A DNA stretch of 64,000 bases from Streptomyces sp. NBC_00237 (GTDB lineage: Bacteria; Actinomycetota; Actinomycetes; Streptomycetales; Streptomycetaceae), in the NCBI RefSeq assembly GCF_026342435.1, contig NZ_JAPEMT010000002.1:372001-436000 (forward strand), written 5' to 3'. Shown piece after piece: positions 58,759 to 64,000 of the stretch (position 1 is its first letter; every line of letters begins with the position of its first letter). A program made the translations under genes and the position numbers. Under the pieces are notes generated by a model. That model saw nothing but the letters and a program-made list of their open reading frames with translations, had not been told where the DNA came from and ran no database searches.

Positions 58759-59748
58759 ATGTCCTCGACCCTCACCCCGCGCGCCCGGCTGACCGCGGTG
58801 GCGGCCCTCACTCTGGCCTCCGCCCTCACCCTCTCCGCCTGCGGGTCGGACGACACCGGCTCCGGCGACAAGGGCTCCGGCCAGGCCAAGAACGCCGGGA
58901 AGACCGTCGCCGTGACGGACGCCACCGGTGCCGAGGTGAAGGTTCCGGAGGCCCCGAAGAAGGTCATCGCCCTCAGCGAGATGGACCTCGACTCCTCCAT
59001 CGCGCTCGGCGTGAAGCCGGTCGGCCTGACCGCGGGCCGCGGCCAGAAGGGCGCGCCCGGCTACCTGGCCGAGCAGGCGAAGGGCATTCCGGTCGTCGGT
59101 GCGGTCACCGGTCCGGACATCGAGAAGGTCCTCGCGGCCGACCCCGACGTCATCCTCGCGGGCCAGCTCGCCGACAAGCAGGTGCTCAAGCAGCTCCAGG
59201 CGATAGCCCCGACCGTCGTCACCATCGACAAGAAGAAGGACTGGAAGAAGTCCCTCGAACTGACCGGCAAGGTGCTCGGCAAGTCCAACGAGGCCGCCGC
59301 CTTCGTCAAGGGGTACGAAGCGAAGGTCGCCGAGGTGAAGACCGCGCTGGGCGCGAACGCGGGCAAGTCCGTGTCGGTGGCCCGCTACTCGGCCAAGGGA
59401 ACGGCCGTCATGCAGCAGGGCGTGTTCATCTCGGACATCATGAAGGACCTGGCCTTCAAGCGCCCGGGCATCCAGAACGAGAAGGGCCAGGGCCACTCGA
59501 CGCCGCTCAGCGACGAGGACCTGAAGCAGATCGACGCCGACTGGCTGTTCATCGGCACGCTGACGTCGGCGGGCAAGGACGCCAAGCTCTTCGGCGAGCT
59601 GAAGGAGAAGGCCGCCTACAAGGAGCTCGGCGCGGTCAAGGAGAAGCACGTCACCGAGATCGACGGCTCCAAGTGGACGAGCCTCGGCGGCGCCCAGGCC
59701 GCGATGTCCGTCCTCGACGACATCAAGACCGCCATGTCCGCCAAGTAA
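58759..59748 (+). CDS. Ferric-siderophore substrate-binding lipoprotein
   Basis: A 329-residue FepB/FecB-type lipoprotein. The signal ends in the lipobox TLSAC. Mature-protein landmarks are [58 protein letters not shown] and [17 protein letters not shown] 58759 is preferred over ATG 58744 because GGAG lies upstream of it. It is divergent from the permease operon, and the biosynthetic genes follow after a GC-rich hairpin. Confidence 0.93.
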   Translation: MSSTLTPRARLTAVAALTLASALTLSACGSDDTGSGDKGSGQAKNAGKTVAVTDATGAEVKVPEAPKKVIALSEMDLDSSIALGVKPVGLTAGRGQKGAPGYLAEQAKGIPVVGAVTGPDIEKVLAADPDVILAGQLADKQVLKQLQAIAPTVVTIDKKKDWKKSLELTGKVLGKSNEAAAFVKGYEAKVAEVKTALGANAGKSVSVARYSAKGTAVMQQGVFISDIMKDLAFKRPGIQNEKGQGHSTPLSDEDLKQIDADWLFIGTLTSAGKDAKLFGELKEKAAYKELGAVKEKHVTEIDGSKWTSLGGAQAAMSVLDDIKTAMSAK

Positions 59749-59767
59749 CCCCACCTGACGCAGGGGC

Positions 59768-59801
59768 CCCGCCCCCGGGAGCACCACCGCCCGGGGGCGG
59801 G
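59768..59801 (+). terminator. Hairpin between the binding-protein and DHB ligase genes
   Basis: A perfect 12-bp stem, CCCGCCCCCGGG and CCCGGGGGCGGG, around a 10-base loop. It could terminate or attenuate the transcript before the biosynthetic genes. Confidence 0.65.
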
Positions 59802-59846
59802 CCCGAAGACCCGCCTCCACCACCCTCACCTGCCAAGGACCCCGTC

Positions 59847-61490
59847 GTGCCCGACACCACCCCCCTCCCCCCCGTCCGGCCCGAGGGCGACGCCCCCACC
59901 TGGCCCGAAGCGACCGCCGCCCGCTACCGCGCCGCCGGTTACTGGCAGGGCGAGACCTTCCCCCGGATGCTCGCCGAACGGGCCGAGACCCACGCCACCC
60001 GCACGGCGATCACCGACGGCGACCGCCACTGGACCTACGCCGACCTCCACACCCGCGCCACGGAACTCGCCGCCGGGCTCGCCGCCCGTGGCATCACCAA
60101 GGGTGACCGCGTCGTGGTCCAACTCCCCAACACCGCCGAGTTCTTCGAGGTGATCTTCGCCCTCTTCCGCCTCGGCGCGCTCCCGGTGTTCGCCCTCCCG
60201 GCACACCGCGAAACGGAAATCCGCTACTTCTGCGCATTCACCGAGGCCGTCGCGTACGTCATCCCGTCCACCCACGCGGGCTTCGACCACCGCACCCTCG
60301 CCACCAAGGTCAAGGCGGAAGTCCCCACTCTCCGCGAGGTCTTCGTCGTCGGCGACCCCGCCGACGGCCAGACCGCCCTCACCGAAGTCCCGCTTCCCGC
60401 AACGGAGTTGCGGGCCGACGAGCCCGCCCCCTCCGACCTCGCCTTCCTCCAGCTCTCCGGCGGCAGCACGGGCGTCCCCAAGCTGATCCCCCGCACCCAC
60501 GACGACTACATCTACTCGCTCTGGGGCTCCAACGACCTCTGCGGCGTCACCGAGGACTCCGTCTACCTCGTCACCCTCCCCGCCGCCCACAACTTCCCGC
60601 TCTCCTCCCCCGGTTCACTCGGCATCCTCTACGCGGGCGGCCGCGTCGTCATGTGCCCGCAGCCCGACCCGGACACCGCGTTCCCGATCATCGAACGCGA
60701 GAAGGTCACCATCACCGGCATCGTGCCGCCCCTCGCCCTCGTCTGGACCGAGGCGGGGCCCACCACCCCGTACGACCTCTCCAGCCTCGACGTACTCCTC
60801 GTCGGCGGCGCGAAGTTCAGCGAGTCGGCCGCCCGACGGGTCGGCCCCGCACTCGGCTGCACGCTCCAGCAGGTCTTCGGCATGGCTGAGGGCCTCGTCA
60901 ACTACACGCGCCTGGACGACGATCCGGAGACGATCGTCACCACCCAGGGCCGCCCGATCTCCGACGCCGACGAGATCCGCATCGTCGACGACAACGACGA
61001 GGACGTTCCCGAAGGCTCCAGCGGCCACCTGCTGACCCGCGGCCCGTACACCATCCGAGGCTACTGGCGGGCCCCTGAGCACAACGCCCGCTCCTTCACC
61101 GCCGACGGCTTCTACCGTACGGGCGACATCGTGCGCCGCACCCCGACCGGCCACCTCGTCGTCGAGGGCCGGGCGAAGGACCAGATCAACCGGGGCGGCG
61201 AGAAGATCGCCCCCGAGGAGATCGAGAACATCATCCTCGGCCACCCCGCCGTGCACGACGTGTCCCTGGTCGCCGTCCCGGACGAGTACCTGGGCGAACG
61301 CACCCTCGCGTACGTCATCCTGCGGGCCGACGCCGAGCCCCTCAAGTCCATGGCGATCAAGAAGTTCGTACGGGAGAAGGGCCTCGCCGCGTACAAGGTC
61401 CCCGACCTCGTCGAGTTCGTCGCCGCGTTCCCGCAGACCGGCATCGGCAAGATCAGCAAGAAGGACCAGCGCTCGATCGCCCAGTCCTGA
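59847..61490 (+). CDS. dhbE: 2,3-Dihydroxybenzoate-AMP ligase
   Basis: A 547-residue stand-alone adenylation enzyme that activates 2,3-dihydroxybenzoate (or salicylate) for a catecholate siderophore. The P-loop is SGGSTGVPK (about 204-212); His248-Asn249 in AAHNFPL is typical of aryl-acid A domains; the A8 region is [20 protein letters not shown]; the catalytic Lys is about 535 (GIGKISKKD). GTG 59847 follows AAGGA. Ser versus Val-type pocket residues that separate DHB from salicylate cannot be resolved by eye, but isochorismatase next door supports DHB. Confidence 0.93.
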   Translation: MPDTTPLPPVRPEGDAPTWPEATAARYRAAGYWQGETFPRMLAERAETHATRTAITDGDRHWTYADLHTRATELAAGLAARGITKGDRVVVQLPNTAEFFEVIFALFRLGALPVFALPAHRETEIRYFCAFTEAVAYVIPSTHAGFDHRTLATKVKAEVPTLREVFVVGDPADGQTALTEVPLPATELRADEPAPSDLAFLQLSGGSTGVPKLIPRTHDDYIYSLWGSNDLCGVTEDSVYLVTLPAAHNFPLSSPGSLGILYAGGRVVMCPQPDPDTAFPIIEREKVTITGIVPPLALVWTEAGPTTPYDLSSLDVLLVGGAKFSESAARRVGPALGCTLQQVFGMAEGLVNYTRLDDDPETIVTTQGRPISDADEIRIVDDNDEDVPEGSSGHLLTRGPYTIRGYWRAPEHNARSFTADGFYRTGDIVRRTPTGHLVVEGRAKDQINRGGEKIAPEEIENIILGHPAVHDVSLVAVPDEYLGERTLAYVILRADAEPLKSMAIKKFVREKGLAAYKVPDLVEFVAAFPQTGIGKISKKDQRSIAQS

Positions 61491-61590
61491 CCCAACAGCT
61501 CCCACCCCTCCTGCCGCACGGCTCGGGAACCTCGCAGCACCGCGACCGCTCCCGGCCCCGAGCACCCGCCCCACCGAAAGGCCCCCCGTC

Positions 61591-62223
61591 ATGGCTCTGC
61601 CCGCCGTCGCCCCGTACGCGATGCCCACCGCCGACGAACTGCCCGCCAACCGCGTCGCATGGACCGTCGACCCGCAGCGGGCCGTGCTGCTCGTGCACGA
61701 CCTCCAGAACCACTTCCTCACCGCTTACACCCCCGACACCTCGCCGACCAACGAACTCCTCGCCAACGTCGCCCAGTTGACGAAGGCGGCCCGCGCAGCG
61801 GGGATCCCGGTCATGTACTCCGCGCAGCCCGGCGGCCAGTCCCCCGCCGAGCGCGGGCTCCAGCAGGACTTCTGGGGTCCCGGCCTGCCCGACGACGAGC
61901 ACGCCAAGGCCATCGCGGGCGAGGTCGCCCCGGAGCCCCGCGACACCGTCATCACCAAGTGGAAGTACAGCGCGTACGTACGCACCGACCTGGAGGAGCG
62001 GATGCGCATGGCGGGCCGCGACCAGCTCGTGGTCGTCGGCGTGTACGCGCACATCGGCGTGCTGATGACGGCGTGCGACGCGTGGATGCGCGACGTGCAG
62101 GCGTTCGTCGTCGCGGACGCCGTCGCGGACTTCTCGCGCGAGGACCACGACATGGCATTGCGCTACGCGGCCGGACGGTGTGCGGTCGTCACGACCACCG
62201 ACGCCGTACTGAAGGGAATCTGA
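61591..62223 (+). CDS. Isochorismatase (stand-alone)
   Basis: A 210-residue isochorismatase that converts isochorismate to 2,3-dihydro-2,3-dihydroxybenzoate in DHB biosynthesis. [20 protein letters not shown] opens the hydrolase domain (Asp in HDLQNHF), with [10 protein letters not shown] and [18 protein letters not shown] following. EntB and DhbB usually carry a C-terminal aryl carrier domain; here the protein ends after the hydrolase domain (DAVLKGI) and the carrier is a separate gene 4 bases downstream. Confidence 0.93.
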   Translation: MALPAVAPYAMPTADELPANRVAWTVDPQRAVLLVHDLQNHFLTAYTPDTSPTNELLANVAQLTKAARAAGIPVMYSAQPGGQSPAERGLQQDFWGPGLPDDEHAKAIAGEVAPEPRDTVITKWKYSAYVRTDLEERMRMAGRDQLVVVGVYAHIGVLMTACDAWMRDVQAFVVADAVADFSREDHDMALRYAAGRCAVVTTTDAVLKGI

Positions 62224-62227
62224 GCCG

Positions 62228-62479
62228 ATGCCGGACACCACCGAACCCACCACCCTGACCGTCGACCAGATACGGGCGGACGTCGCCGACGTCCTCGGCG
62301 AGGACGTCGAGGACATACCCGTCGACGAGAACCTCGTCGACTACGGACTCGACTCGATGCGGATCATGACGCTGGTCGAGCGCTGGCGGCGTGACCACGG
62401 CATCACCGCGACCTTCGTGGACCTGGCCGAACAGCCCGCCATCGAGGCGTGGGCACCGCTCCTGGGGGCGGCCTCATGA
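62228..62479 (+). CDS. Aryl carrier protein (stand-alone)
   Basis: An 83-residue carrier protein. DYGLDSMRIMTLVERWR holds the phosphopantetheine attachment site (Ser43). It starts 4 bases after the isochorismatase stop and overlaps the NRPS start by 4 bases (ATGA). It would be loaded with DHB by the ligase at 59847 and present it to the NRPS condensation domain. The sequence aligns with the C-terminal domain of EntB/DhbB, so it is a split form. Confidence 0.92.
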   Translation: MPDTTEPTTLTVDQIRADVADVLGEDVEDIPVDENLVDYGLDSMRIMTLVERWRRDHGITATFVDLAEQPAIEAWAPLLGAAS

Positions 62480-64000
62480 CGACCGCCCCCGCCGCCACCG
62501 GCCCGAAGCCCGCCACCGGGCCGCTGCCCGCCACCGGCCTGAAGCTGACCGCCGCCCAGTCGGGCATGTGGTTCGCCCAGGCCCTGGACCCCGCGAGCCC
62601 GGCGCAGAACACCGCCGAGTGCCTGGAGATCCACGGGCCGATCGACCCGGAGACCTTCGCCCGGACACTCCGTCAGGTGGTGTCCGAGACGGACGCCTTG
62701 CGTGTCCGGATCGTCGAAGACAGCGACGGCCCGCGCCAGTTGGAGATCTCCGACCTCCAACTCCCGCTGCACGTCGCCGATCTCCGCACCTCCGCGAACC
62801 CCTTCTCGGAGGCGTACGCCTGGATGCACGCGGACCTCGCCGTCCCCTTCGACCTGGCCGAAGGACCGCTCTTCGCGCACGCCCTGTTCCGCGTCGGCGA
62901 CGACCGGTGGCTCTGGTACCAGCGGGTCCACCACATCGTGATGGACGGCTTCGGCTACTCCCTCCTCGCCCGCCGCACCGCCGAGGTCTACACGGCGCTC
63001 GCGTCCGGCGACACCCCTCCCGACAGCCCGTTCGCGCGGCTCGCGGACCTGGTCGACGAGGACGCCGGATACCGCGTCTCGGAGACGTACGACAAGGACC
63101 GCCGCCACTGGGACGGCGCGTTCGCCGACCGTCCCGAGGCCCCCACCCTCGCCGGGCGTACGGCCCTCCCCTCCCGCACCTTCCACCGCCGCAGTGCCCG
63201 CCTCTCGCCGCTCGCCACCGACCAGCTGCGCGAGGTGGCCTCCTCCATCAAGGCGACCTGGCCGGAAGTCCTCATCGCCGCACAGGCGTTGTACGTCTCC
63301 CGGGCCACCCACACCGAGGAGGTCGTGCTCGGCCTGCCGATGATGGGCCGGATGGGCTCGGTGGCACTGCGCGTGCCCGGCATGGTCATGAACGTGCTGC
63401 CGCTGCGCCTCACCGTCACCCCGCAGGCGACGTTCGCGGAGCTGACGCGGCAGGTGGTGCTCGGCATCCGCTCCGCGCGCCGCCACCAGCGCTACCGGTA
63501 CGAGGACATCCGCCGCGACCTGGGGCTGCTCGGCGAGGGCCGCTCGCTGGTCGGACCGCTGGTCAACGTGATGCCGTTCGACTACGGGCTGACCTTCGCC
63601 GGGGCCCGCACCGAGGCCCACAACCTGTCCGCGGGCCCGGTCGAGGACCTCACGGTCAACGTCTACGACCGCACCGACGGCTCCGGTCTGCGCATCGACT
63701 ACGACGGCAACCCGGCCCTGTACGAGCCCCACGAGCTGGCCCTGCACCAGTCCCGCTTCCTGGAACTCCTGGAACGCGTCGCCGGGTCGGGACCGCACAC
63801 TCCGCTGGCCGCGCACACCATCGCCCGAGACACCGAACTCACCCTCGTACGGGACGAGTTCAACACCACCGACCACCCGGTGCCCGCCACCACGCTCATC
63901 GGCCCGATCGAGGAACAGGCCGCCCGCACCCCGGACGCCCCCGCCCTCGTCTTCGGCGACGAGCAGCTGACGTACGCCGAGCTGAACGCCCGCGCGAACC
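62476..64000 (+). CDS. NRPS for the siderophore (partial, 3' end outside the window)
   Basis: The first 508 residues of a non-ribosomal peptide synthetase, cut by the window end. A condensation domain occupies roughly 25-440; its active-site motif is HHIVMDGFG (His152-His153, Asp157). It begins directly with a condensation domain, as in DhbF or EntF, so it accepts the DHB-loaded carrier. The adenylation domain begins near the end (EEQAARTPDAPALVFGDEQLTYAELNARAN). The amino acid it selects lies beyond the window. ATG 62476 overlaps the carrier-protein stop. Confidence 0.93.
   Translation, partial: MTTAPAATGPKPATGPLPATGLKLTAAQSGMWFAQALDPASPAQNTAECLEIHGPIDPETFARTLRQVVSETDALRVRIVEDSDGPRQLEISDLQLPLHVADLRTSANPFSEAYAWMHADLAVPFDLAEGPLFAHALFRVGDDRWLWYQRVHHIVMDGFGYSLLARRTAEVYTALASGDTPPDSPFARLADLVDEDAGYRVSETYDKDRRHWDGAFADRPEAPTLAGRTALPSRTFHRRSARLSPLATDQLREVASSIKATWPEVLIAAQALYVSRATHTEEVVLGLPMMGRMGSVALRVPGMVMNVLPLRLTVTPQATFAELTRQVVLGIRSARRHQRYRYEDIRRDLGLLGEGRSLVGPLVNVMPFDYGLTFAGARTEAHNLSAGPVEDLTVNVYDRTDGSGLRIDYDGNPALYEPHELALHQSRFLELLERVAGSGPHTPLAAHTIARDTELTLVRDEFNTTDHPVPATTLIGPIEEQAARTPDAPALVFGDEQLTYAELNARAN

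Noticed and set aside
1..64000. Mobile element, tRNA or attachment site marking a genomic island
   Set aside because: I saw no transposase, integrase, tRNA gene or long flanking direct repeat in the window.

Overview
The window is a piece of an actinomycete chromosome, almost certainly Streptomyces or a close relative. The sequence is very GC-rich with strong G/C preference at third codon positions, GTG starts are frequent, and many families are typical of streptomycetes: an XRE/DUF397/ATPase trio, a DUF574-type methyltransferase, Tat-exported glycosidases, PucR and TetR regulators, a DmdR-like iron box and intergenic repeats of the kind seen in Streptomyces. I see no tRNA, rRNA, CRISPR array, transposase or integrase.

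Layout. 1-5.1 kb: a partial membrane protein, a cytochrome P450 divergent from a TetR regulator with a shared palindrome, and an HTTM/DUF5819 membrane pair. 5.1-12.4 kb: a secreted zinc metalloprotease with proline-rich and LGFP repeats, a PucR regulator, a Tat-exported GH95 fucosidase and a NUDIX hydrolase. 12.5-25.6 kb: a Tat-exported FAD oxidoreductase, a 1099-aa NACHT NTPase, a polar amino acid ABC transporter, and a two-gene module of a 1414-aa helical-repeat CHAT (caspase-like) protein plus a membrane protein. 25.7-32.2 kb: secreted and surface proteins (M64 peptidase, von Willebrand A protein and partner, GH3 beta-glucosidase). 32.3-36.1 kb: a small Cys-rich protein, a methyltransferase and a whiJ-like trio (XRE, DUF397, RsbW-like ATPase) with a 21-bp palindrome. 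36.2-42.5 kb: a carnitine/betaine catabolic cluster (thioesterase, carnitine dehydrogenase, dehydrocarnitine-cleavage enzyme, XRE-TetR fusion regulator, SGNH hydrolase, MHS transporter). 42.6-48.0 kb: a LAL-like ATPase without a DNA-binding domain, then a sulfur module (YeiH exporter, cysteine dioxygenase, LysR regulator) with a repeated 16-bp motif. 48.2-55.5 kb: an orphan qcrB, a protein carrying a 7-bp tandem repeat, a STAND-like protein with a degenerate P-loop, and an M20 amidohydrolase. 55.6-64 kb: the start of a catecholate siderophore locus (ATPase, two FecCD permeases, iron box, binding lipoprotein, DHB-AMP ligase, separate isochorismatase and aryl carrier protein, and an NRPS cut by the window end).

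The most interesting candidates for an undescribed system are the CHAT/membrane-protein pair (20411-25636) and the NACHT protein a few kilobases away. Both architectures resemble modules known from bacterial immunity and regulated cell death. The LysR/cysteine dioxygenase/YeiH module with its repeated motif is the cleanest new regulatory prediction. All functional statements come from reading the sequence; no database search was run.
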